NCBI RefSeq assembly: GCF_003144245.1
Contig: NW_020289975.1
Location: 2,065,496-2,129,495 of the forward strand
DNA: 64,000 nucleotides
Direction: 5' to 3'
Source of the DNA: Jaminaea rosea
Taxonomy: Eukaryota; Basidiomycota; Exobasidiomycetes; Microstromatales
This document shows positions 53,272-62,578 of this stretch, piece by piece; within the stretch, counting starts at the first letter, position 1, and every line of letters starts with the position of its first letter. Position numbers and translations under genes: made by a program. Below the pieces are notes generated by a model, which worked only from the letters and a program-made list of their open reading frames with translations, was not told where the DNA came from and did not search any database.

Positions 53272-55188
53272 ATGGAAGGCGCGATGGCTATAGAAGACGA
53301 AGAAATGACAGACAGCATGGCCTGTCCTTCCTCCGCTACACTCGTCTCGTCTGCTTTCACTCCCTCCTCTGAGCGCCGGCGACTGATCGAACAGAGCAAC
53401 TGCGCAGCTAGCAGTAAGCCGGACACGATGCCCCCGCCGCAAAAGAATGGCATGGAAGCTCAATCTGCAAGGTCGCCCCACATTTCGATGAAGGTCATCA
53501 TCATCAATCGCCTGCCCAAGGCAATAGCACCGATCCCAGTCCAGCCGCGCTCTGTAGAATCGCAGCAAGGGGAGGAAGCCACCAGTCTTCCAGAGCTTGG
53601 GGAGAAGGCCTCCGTCTGCCCTGCAGCGACAAGTGATTCCCCAACCGTCACACTGAACCTTGGCAAGGAGTACCTGCGCAGGAGGAAGCTCACCCTCGAC
53701 CTCTGCATGGTCGATGCCGGCACAGCCAACTTGAGCTCATCCAGCGACAATACTAGGTGCAGGGTGACCCTGCGATGTTTGGGTTCGAACGGAAGCAGTC
53801 ATCGCTGCTCCAGTCGCCATTGGCGCCTCGCTGCCGTCTCCCTCCCTTCTGCCGCAGCCGGCTCAGCCTCGACGTTGGCATCACCGCCCTTCTATGCGCT
53901 GCAAACAATAGCCGGGCCCCACCTACACGTACTCCTTCTTCCCTCTCGCGCTACCGCAAGCTGGCAATCTAATCTACCGTCCTCGTGGCCTATATCCTCT
54001 CTATGCTTGCCCGGCACTCACGAAACACTCGCACGGTACGGCTGGCCCATCACGAAATGCCAATCCCTCGCCGCGGTCACTGGTGCCCAAGTGAAAGCCG
54101 GCATACGCTGGATGGACTTTCGTGTCACGCCCAAGGGCGAGAAAGGCAAGGAGAGGCTATTGGCTTATCATGGATCGACAAGCCAGCGGATTGAGCTGGG
54201 TGCGGCGCTGCAGCCTATTTACGATTGGTTGTCTAGCGACGGAAAGAAGGAAACGCTCATCCTCTCGCTGAAGCCCGAAGGTGGGGCCTCTTCAGCAGAC
54301 GTCGAGCGCTTGCTCTACTCTCTCTACATCACTGGCGAGATCCGGGTCAAATTCTGGTGGCTAGACAACCGCATCCCTACCCTCGGGGAAGCTCGCGGTA
54401 AGCTAGTACTCTTCTCCCGCTTTGGAGGCGGCAACGACCAACCTGGTGGGATCCATCCGCCCATCTGGCCGGACAACTTCAAGGGACATTTTGCCTACTC
54501 GCTGCCCACGGCGGGTCAAGGTGTGGTCACGCAGGACTGGTACAAGATAGGTGGGAGCTATAAGGAGATACCTACCAAGTTTGGGTTGGCTACAGAGCTG
54601 CTGACGTTGGACCACCCAGCGCCCCTGTCCAATCCGGACGGTACGCCTCGAGATCCGTCAGAGAAGCCAGCATCTGGGCCGGGACCAGCGTCGGATCCAA
54701 CCAAACTGGTGATCAATTTCCTCTCTGCCTCGTCTGTTCCCCTTGCCCTACCGCCTTTGATCGCAAAGGGGTTCGGTTGGACAAGCAAAGCGGTCCCTCC
54801 ATGCTTGAGGGTGCAGGGGATGAACAGCAAGATGGCGGGATGGGTTGCTGACCGATTGGTGGCCGAGGCCACTGCGCCAGGGAAGGCTGAAGGGAAGGAG
54901 GAGCATGTCGGTGCATTGGACAATCTGCAGTGCACCTTTCCCACAGACTTCTACGATGATGATACCCTACCCGACGGCGTGGGAGGAGGCAACGATGGGA
55001 AGACTGGGTTGCTTGTCTCGCTGCTGATTGAGGCCAACTTCACGCGGGCTGCCAATACAAAGCTAGCTGACGACCAGAAGACAGCGGGGGCCAAGGCAGG
55101 CTGGCTACCCAGTCTGGGTCTGCCATGGACCGGCGCCGGAGCAGCAGCAAAGCACGAGGCGATGACGAAAGACGGCGCTGGGCTGTGA
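53272..55188 (+). CDS. PI-PLC X-type phosphodiesterase
   Basis: Single-exon ORF of 638 aa. The C-terminal ~400 residues are a PLC-like phosphodiesterase (TIM barrel, X-domain). The first catalytic histidine lies in CLPGTHETLARYGW (~248-252), then GIRWMDFRVTP supplies a metal/substrate-binding part, and the second histidine is in LAYHGSTSQRIELG (~288). ETLILSLKPEG, FWWLDNRIPTLGEARGKLVLFSR and a late GWVADRL segment fit this superfamily. There is no Y, PH or C2 domain, so it is the small 'PLC-X only' kind rather than a Plc1-type enzyme. The first ~200 residues are Ser/Pro-rich with no domain, and the start there is uncertain; inner ATGs (e.g. MKVIIINRL) are possible. No signal peptide at the chosen start. 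Substrate unknown. Confidence 0.85.
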   Translation: MEGAMAIEDEEMTDSMACPSSATLVSSAFTPSSERRRLIEQSNCAASSKPDTMPPPQKNGMEAQSARSPHISMKVIIINRLPKAIAPIPVQPRSVESQQGEEATSLPELGEKASVCPAATSDSPTVTLNLGKEYLRRRKLTLDLCMVDAGTANLSSSSDNTRCRVTLRCLGSNGSSHRCSSRHWRLAAVSLPSAAAGSASTLASPPFYALQTIAGPHLHVLLLPSRATASWQSNLPSSWPISSLCLPGTHETLARYGWPITKCQSLAAVTGAQVKAGIRWMDFRVTPKGEKGKERLLAYHGSTSQRIELGAALQPIYDWLSSDGKKETLILSLKPEGGASSADVERLLYSLYITGEIRVKFWWLDNRIPTLGEARGKLVLFSRFGGGNDQPGGIHPPIWPDNFKGHFAYSLPTAGQGVVTQDWYKIGGSYKEIPTKFGLATELLTLDHPAPLSNPDGTPRDPSEKPASGPGPASDPTKLVINFLSASSVPLALPPLIAKGFGWTSKAVPPCLRVQGMNSKMAGWVADRLVAEATAPGKAEGKEEHVGALDNLQCTFPTDFYDDDTLPDGVGGGNDGKTGLLVSLLIEANFTRAANTKLADDQKTAGAKAGWLPSLGLPWTGAGAAAKHEAMTKDGAGL

Positions 55189-55479
55189 ACAACAGCGTGT
55201 CTAGAGTAGCCAGGTGGTGTGAGAGGGCGTATCGTACCGGAGACCGCATCGCGTTGCCCACCCTGCCTGCATTTTCTCTCGACAGGCCGCACAGCAATGG
55301 ATCCGCAATCACGATACATCAGCACAGAGCATGAAATCTTTCGAGAGTGATGAAGAGCGAGGATTCAACAAGGGACAAGAAAGAAAGGCGAGGGGCAGAG
55401 AGGGGAACCGAGATGCGAATGCGTGTGTGCTAGGCAGAGGTGGTGAGGGGGAGAATGGGTACGATGCCAGCAGGCCCGC
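55189..55479. other. Convergent 3' flank
   Basis: 291 bp between the stops of the PLC-X gene and the deubiquitinase gene. No feature apart from probable polyadenylation regions. Confidence 0.4.
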
Positions 55480-58400
55480 TCAACTCCTAATCTTGATCCC
55501 CCGATCAACTGCCGCCGCGCCAATCCTAGCCCCTGCGCCGCGCCCGCTCTTATCCACATGGTCCAAGCCCAGCACATCCTCTGGCAGGAACTTATGCTCG
55601 TACAGCACATCCTCGTCCTCCAAGTACGCCGGCTGCTTGAATGTTGCAGACTGACAAAGCGCAAAGCGATACTTGGCAAAGTCCTTCTCTGACACATCGA
55701 GGCGAGCCTGCAACCTTTGCCTCGTGTCCGCGAACTTCTCGCCTGGCTTAACGACAAGCTTGAACGGCACGCCGTGGGTACGCGCCACGTCCTTGCTGAA
55801 GTGGAAGACGTTAATGATCTTGTCGTCTTCGCTTGCCTGGATCTCCTCGACCGGGATCTCCTCGGCGAACAAGTCGACCGACTCTGGTATGTTGCCAATC
55901 ATGTCCGTCGGCTGGTACTCGCGCTGCTGCCTGTAGGCGCAGGCAGAGGGGACCTCGAAGATGCGTATCTTCCTCGACCCATTCTCTGTTAGGGTCACAA
56001 CCTTGGAGAGGTGCTCGCACAGGTCGTGGACGCTGCTCGTCTTGGGGAGGAGGAAAGGATGTACGGCTTCTTCCTTATTATGTGCGCCGGTCCAGTAAAT
56101 GCGCAGGGAACGCTTCGTCTCGAGCTCGACGATGCTGATGTCAAGGAGCTCGTAGTAGAGGAGGGAGGCTTGCCCTTGCAAATATGAAGGGCTGACTATC
56201 TCACTGACAGTCTGGTTGGCCGTGCGCTTCAGTACCGTCTTCGGTGTTCCGTTGGGCCCGTTGCCAGTCGTGAAGCGCAGCATCAATGGCTGGTGCTTGA
56301 GACGATCTGCCACCTTGTTAGCCATGGTGTCGTAAGTCATCTTCTTGCTCAATGTCATCTCGAACTCCTGCTTGTACTCTGCATCCTCGGAACGAGGCTT
56401 GAAGAGGACCTTGATCTGGTTCTGCAGGAAGTCATAGAACTGAATCGGGTTCGAGTAGAGGGACTGCATCTCGTAGTCTTGAGCGTCCTTGTCCGAGATG
56501 TCGACCTGGAAGCAAATCACATCGCCGTCCTGAATCTCGCTCTGGGCGAAGGTAGCCTTTGACTTCATCTGCTCGATCATGCCTGGCTTGATCTCCTCGT
56601 AGAGCTTGATCTGCGTCTGCGGTGTCCATCGCATCAGCTCATTGATCGTCGGTATGAGATCTGAGACCTTCTGATTGCGGTTGACGTAGACTCGGCCCTG
56701 ACCAGTGAGAGTCTGCCTCGAGACGTCAAAGTACTTGAGGAAGATCATCAGCGGCGGCGACTGAGGATCAGAGGCTGGCGGTCGCATCTCCGGGGTGACA
56801 AGCTCGAGGAAGAGGCGCAGATCGTTCTGCCTTGATGCCATGCGATCTCTGACCATCTCGAGCGTGAGGCTCGTGTCGTTCTCCGGCACGACAGTGTCCG
56901 GACGAACAGTCTTGTTCTGGCGATTGACGAGGACCCAGAGACGGAATGCCTGTGGTGAGAGATTGTACTCTTGCGCTAGGCGATTCTTGAACGTAAGGTA
57001 GGGCTCGTTCTTGAGGACGCGGAATGAGGGCAGCTCGCTGGTCGGCAGGTTGCGCTCCTCGAACGTCGCCAGATCGAAGCCCTGGTGCACGCGGAATGTT
57101 TCCTCGGTGATGATTTTCGTCGTGAGGTAGAGATGCTGCTCTTCCCTCTCCCTCTTCCTCGCCTCGAGCTGCAATCGCTCTTCCTCCAGTCTCTCGCGCA
57201 AGTAGCGCGGCGTGTCCTCCTCGACAAAGGGCTTGAGGATCTCGTCGGCCATCGAGTCGCGAACGTACACGAGCATGTAGGCATTGGTGAAGCGCTTCAT
57301 TGCGCGAACAGGGGCTCGTACGCCGGTCTGGCCCATGTGTCCATTGGGATACTCGCCGCCAAAGTTGTCCTCGAGCACCTCTCGCTCCAGCACCCTCGTC
57401 ACGCGATCGTCATCGAACTTGAACCAGCTAGAGTCCTTCTCCGGCTTGATCAGCGTGAAGTAGTGCCCACCGTGCAGGTCACCCGAGTGGACGAGCACAC
57501 CGTGCAGGTTGTACTTCCAGTCTTCGCCTCTTGCGGGCGTGTCTTGGTCGAGGTAGTCTGCGAGGTCGATCTGCATAGGGAATTCGTGGCGGTCATTGAT
57601 CTTGACCATTGCGTCCTTCTCAATATCGTATTCAAAGCGCTTGAGTTGGAGGTGTAGGACCGGCGGGAACTTTTGGAAGATGACGCCTAGCGTAGCGAGA
57701 GGGAGAAGGACTGGTCAGCATACGCTCGCTCGCCTAGTCGTGGACAGCGGGGGCTGCCGTACCCTTCTTGGCGTCCTGCAAGCCGTAACCCTCAGCGTGG
57801 TACTTGTTGTCCCCCTCAAGCATCTCCGTCTGAATGTAGTCCTTGAACGACTCTTCGAGCGTTTTCATCCCCTTGACGTTGAGTTGAATGTCGTAGAAGT
57901 CCTCCTCTCTGGAGCTCTCATAGTCAACATTGACGCAGCGCAAGTAGCTCTTCATCCTCCCCACGAATAGTCTTGTGATGGCTCCATCAGCCGCGGTGCC
58001 CTTCATCTTGGACTCTAGCTTCTCCTGCAGCACGCGATTGAACTCCTGCACGTCATGCTGGAGGAATGAGTCTAGCGACTTCCACCCAAAGGACTTAGTC
58101 AGCTCCGTCGTCCCCACGGGCTGATCAGACGACTGGAGCAGGTAAAAGACGCGCTGCAGCGCCAGTGCGACGCTTTCTTGCGGGATGTCGTTCTCTGTCG
58201 GAATCTGATAAACTGCTCTGCGGAAGTAATTTGTGAAGAAGAGGGACTGAAGGAGCGAGTTCATGTAGCAAGTGGCTCCTTGGTTCTTGAGGCCGACGAA
58301 GCCCGTCTCCTTTTTGGAGTCGTAGTTGATGAAGTTGTGCCAGAGGACGCCTGTCGGGTCCTTGAGGACTCGCACAAAGGCAGACACCTTTGCGCAGTCT

Positions 58401-59382
58401 CCCTCGATAATTGGTCTCGGGTGACCATTGCTTGTTGATGTGAGTTTGCGCAGCTCGTTGAAGCGCGTGAAGCCCCTGTCGCGAAGACGAGAGATGAGGA
58501 AGGTCAGAAGAGAGCTCGCGAATAGGAGACAATCATCCGCTCTTGCTCACCAGTCCATCTCCTCTGCAGTGAATCGATGATGAGCCTCTGCAAGATCGCA
58601 AGAAGGGGCGAAAGGACGGCGAGAACTGTGAGCAAGTGGCATCGAGCACCCAATCATCTTAGCGCCCGCCACTCACGGCTTGTTGAATAGATGCGAGGAT
58701 CGTTGGGGTTGGAGATGACGAGGGCGAATTGCGCGCAGACGTGCCAGCCCTCTTCGCGCTTGGTATCAGCATAGTCGAGGTAGACGGAGACCATGTCATT
58801 GGGTTGTCCATTGGAGTTGCCAAAGGGAAAGAGGAGGATGCGCCTAGTCAGGTGAGGGCGAGGGCGAGGGCGAGGGCGAGGACAAGGTGATAGGGAGGGT
58901 GTCAGAATGGACAGATCGGAGTAGAGGCTGAAAGCGCCTCTCGTTCGCTCTTGACTCACCACTTGTGACCGCCACACTCGAAGACAGGACTGGTGAGTCT
59001 CTTCTCCAATCTAGGCCATCCAGCCACATCCCAGTGGAAGACTTTGAAATCGTCTTCTTCTTGGGCGAGATCAGCGAGGTGCTTGGTACCAAAGGCGTGC
59101 TCTGCGCGAGACAAGGCAGGGCGTTGCAGGTGATCAGCATTGCTCCCACCGCATGCATGAGGACTATCATCGCTACCCACCCTCTGTAACTGGAATGATC
59201 TCATCGACGTCCATGGGCGTCATTGGCTTGCCATCCTCAACGGGCGTGACGACGGCCTGTGATGGATCGAAGTTGTGCGCCTGCGATTGGGGAGCATGGG
59301 GTGAGTACGTCTCTTCGTCGATAGGGCGCTTCCCCATATGCTTCTCTTGGTAATGCGCAGATGGTCTTCTCGCGCTCACCAT
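55480..59382 (-). CDS. UBP15: Ubiquitin-specific protease Ubp15/USP7
   Basis: Six exons: 59382-59181, 59101-58960, 58843-58677, 58588-58552 (37 bp), 58475-57763 and 57686-55480, giving 1155 aa, close to the family length. It removes ubiquitin from proteins; yeast Ubp15 acts in endocytosis and cell-cycle control, USP7 in the nucleus. The N-terminus is followed by a MATH/TRAF-like domain over exons 2-4 (DFKVFHWDVAGW, GWHVCAQFALVISN, HHRFTAEEMDWGFTRF). The USP domain begins with the Cys box GLKNQGATCYMNSLLQSL (Cys ~252). The His box is GDLHGGHYFTLIKP (His ~495) with nearby DDDRVT. The long C-terminal part is the USP7 ubiquitin-like region (ICP0-binding and UBL folds). An inner ATG at 59337 (MGKRPIDEE) is an alternative start. 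Confidence 0.95.
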
Positions 59383-60174
59383 GTTGTCAGGTCAGGGCCA
59401 CAGGCCTGGGAGATGAAGTGACTAGGTTGGTGCGATAGGTACGGCGCTCTACCGTAGCGATCCCTTCCTGTGCGTCGCCAAGATGGAGCACTGGGTCGCG
59501 ACTCTAAGAGTGTTGAACGGGCCCGGCGCTCGGCTCTGACGAGATGAGGATGATGAGGAGGAAGAGAGGTGACTTGGGACGACGCGCGGTGAAGAGACGA
59601 TGACGGAGGCGAGTTCGCGATGCTGTTCACCGGCGAGAGTGCGATGCAGCTGTCGAAGTACGGTGAGGTACTGAAGTGTCGTCGAGTACGCAGCAGCCTA
59701 TCGTCGTCGATAAGGGCGTGGCGGGTAAAGGCACGAAGCGATGGTTGGTGTCGACGATGTAGCCGCCTGGCGTCCACTTTCTCTCCCGCCCCGGCTCCCA
59801 AGAGAGGCTGCTCGACTCGTGGCCTGAGCGTGGCGAGCGACGGACGACACGAAGCTCAGCGGACGGAGAGAGGTGGCTGGCACTCGGCCTGTGTCAGGCC
59901 AAGGCTAGCGACTGAGTGCGCGCCGAGCTTGACAGTCTCAGCGGGGGCCAAGCCACGCGGCAAGCGTTCGTTCATACCACCAGGCGTGCGAGGTATTGCC
60001 TGATGATGAGCAGCACAGAGTGCGCAATGAGACGGCAACAAGTCGCCCCCAATCGGGAAAGAAGTCAGAGAGTCAATGGTCTATCATGTCGTGATGAATT
60101 TGTTGGTACATAAAAGACAAAGCTCAAGGCTTAGCAGTCGTCTTCTTTCTCAGCCATGGCGCCGCCCTGAGGAG
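59383..60174. other. Intergenic region upstream of UBP15
   Basis: 792 bp between the Rpc34 stop and the UBP15 start, both minus-strand genes. It should hold the UBP15 promoter and leader and the Rpc34 3' end. Frames here (e.g. 59376-59801, -) look random. Confidence 0.4.
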
Positions 60175-62271
60175 CTACTCCCCGACCTCTCCGTCCCCTT
60201 CTCCATCATCATCCCCTCCATCATCATCTCCCTCTTCCCCGTCTGCTTCCTCCTCCCCTTCTTCATCAATTGCCGCCTCCAGCCAGTGATCGTAGTACAC
60301 ACAGCTCGCGTTGACCGGCCCTCCAGGCCTACAGAAGTCAAAAACCGGGCATCTGGCACAAGGCGCCTCAAAGAAGCCTTGCTGCATGCCCGTGTCCTGT
60401 GCAAGAGCTCGATAGACCCAGAAGTCGTCGCGGTTGACCAGAGGACCAGAGGCAGCGACGTAGTCGAAGTCGACCGCGTCATCCTCGGGTTTCGGTGAGG
60501 GGGTGAGCACGCGTGACTTGGCTTTTCGTGAGTTGGACTTGCGGGAGCGCCCGTCGTCGCTACTGGACGTCTCTTCCTCCGAGTCTGAGCTTGATTCAGG
60601 GTCGCTAGAGACCGAGTCGCTATCGTCGCGGCGAGAGCGTGAGCGAGACTTTCGGCCTTTCTTTTCCTTCTTCTTGTCCCTTTTCTTCTTGCTGCTGCTG
60701 CTGCTGCTGCCACCACGCTTCGATGACTTCTTCTTCTTCTTGCTGCTGCTCTTACTGGACCCTTTCCTCCTCTTCTTACTCGACTTCTTGGAGCCTCCCT
60801 TGCGCTTGCGCTTGCGCGATCCACCATCACTGCTCTCACTCGTGTCGCTGTCCCCATCCGTAAACTCTGCCTCGGACTCATCGTCGCTATCCTCGCTCGC
60901 AGACGACTCCGAGTCGCTTTCATCCGAAGATTCTGCCGTGTCAGACTCGCTGTCGCTCTCGTCGGAGTCGTCTTTGCGGCGACGCCTCTTCTTTGTGTCC
61001 TTCTTTGACGACGAGGAGCGCTTCTTGCTACTACTGCTGCTCGATGACTTCTTCTTGCGCTTGCTTCTGTCGTCCTCTGATTCGTCGTCGCTGTCTTCGT
61101 CGTCGTCAGTCTCCCTCTTGGCCACCTTGCCCTTGCCGCCTCCATTCACCTTGCTGCTCGTGGCGTGTCCTGCCCCTCCATCAGCGGAGGCTAGCGCATA
61201 CGCTCCATCCATCATCGGAATCTTCTCAATCTTCTCATCATACACCAACGTCTCGAGCAGATCCTGAATATCGCGCACGGCGAGTGTGGCCGAAGTGATT
61301 GCGCTTGCCTTGATCTGCTCCAGGATCCTGCCAGCCGTAGGCAGATGCCTTGCATAAGCCGATGGATACAGCTTGCGCTCCCCTCTGGCCCCATTCGGCT
61401 TAACAGCCCAAGTCTCCTGCTGAATGTAATGCAGACACCATTTGCCTAGCGCATGGATCAGCCCTGTGTCGAGCTCATTGTCCGTGTACCATGCTCCGCC
61501 AGAGAGCTCGATGGAGGGTTCGAGCTCGCGGAGCATGTAAATCTTGCGTGTGGGATTCTTGACTGATTTGACTGTCTTGATGAGGTCGCGGCTCTCAAGA
61601 GATTTGACGGCGCGGGTCAGCACGGCTTGGTGTAGATTGGTCTTAGACTTGAGAAGTTTCGTCCAGATGCCTTCTGTGCTTGCATCGCGAATCTGATTGT
61701 AGATGAGGCGCTGCGGACGTGAGGCGGAGGAGAACGATGGGAGTCTAAGTACGGATTCGACGCCCTATGAATCGCCCAGGATAGGAGGTCGTAGACTCAC
61801 CTCGTCCGGCTCAAGACCACCCATCATGCTAGCCTGTGCTGTGCTGCTCGCAACGTAGAAGACCTTCTTGTCCCTGTCCATCTGCAGTCTGAAGAGGGAC
61901 TGTCAGGAGCGAGACGCGCAGCGTGGAGAGGATGATGATGGGTGAGTTGATGCCGTTGCGTTTGCAACGAGGATGTCCAAGCGTATGCTCACCTTCTTCA
62001 TGAGCGAATTGATAATCTCGAGCATCTCGTGCGTATTGATATCTTCGAAGCGTTGCAGCAGCTCATCCTGAGCGAGGGTCTGCGGGCATTTAGGAATATC
62101 AGAGAGATGGTCATTATGGGTCCTCAACTACACCAGCTTGCGATGCTCTCGTGTACGCACGCTCTCCTTGGCCTTGAGGACAGCATTGTGGACCTTCTTC
62201 TCCACCGACGACAAAGCCTTTGATCCCTTTGAGCTGCTCCCGCTGCCCGAGGCGGCTGATGACGACGGCAT
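60175..62271 (-). CDS. RPC34: RNA polymerase III subunit Rpc34 (RPC6) with large low-complexity insertion
   Basis: Four exons: 62271-62134, 62079-61993, 61881-61801 and 61710-60175, giving 613 aa; all phase 0. Rpc34 is the tandem winged-helix subunit of the Pol III C82/C34/C31 heterotrimer that opens promoters and contacts TFIIIB. The winged-helix part is recognisable (TKLLKSKTNLHQAVLTRAVKSLESRDLIK, NPTRKIYML, GGAWYTDNELDTGLI, ILEQIKASAIT). The C-terminus has the iron-sulfur cysteine set, PCARCPVFDFC then ASCVYYDHWL. Between them lies a ~235-residue insert (about 281-515) almost wholly Ser, Lys, Asp, Glu and Arg, with polyserine, KKxSKK and DSDSES runs. The acidic tail (EEGDDDGGDDDG) is also extended. 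Normal Rpc34 is about 300-400 aa. The exon 3 acceptor is less certain: an alternative AG lies 8 bp upstream. Confidence 0.93.
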
Positions 62272-62578
62272 GATGGCTTCCGCCGTACCAAGTCAGTCGT
62301 AGATTCGCGTAGAGGGGTATCAATGGCTACGACGACGGGATCGATGGCGAAAGGATGGAAGGGGAGGATCAATCGACGGCTGCTCAGTGTGACTTTCCTG
62401 TTGAGCCCAGCCCGCCCGCGTTGGATGGCTTGCTTGCCGCCTCTGTCCGTCCTTGGGCGATTTTTGGTCGCGGCTGCGTCGTGGATGAGCCACGGAAGGC
62501 GGCGAGGGCGGGAAGAGGGAGGCCAAGCATTGAAATTGCTCAGCGGTGCATTTACTCGTCCCTCGTCCATTAGTAATA
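62272..62578. promoter_or_regulatory. Divergent promoter RPC34 / RSM22
   Basis: 307 bp between head-to-head ATGs, so the two genes must share a compact bidirectional promoter. It links a Pol III subunit with a mitochondrial ribosome assembly factor. No TATA box obvious. Confidence 0.5.

Noticed and set aside
53775-53800. GGTTCGAAC box resembling a tRNA T-loop
   Set aside because: It lies in the PLC-X coding frame, and I could not find matching acceptor, D and anticodon arms around it.
58855-58885. GAGGGC tandem repeat as a possible minisatellite gene feature
   Set aside because: It is a short simple repeat inside a UBP15 intron close to the acceptor; no further structure.
60503-61267. 254-codon plus-strand frame rich in Ser/Leu/Phe
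   Set aside because: It is the complement of the Ser/Lys/Asp insert of Rpc34. Biased codons on one strand create open frames on the other.
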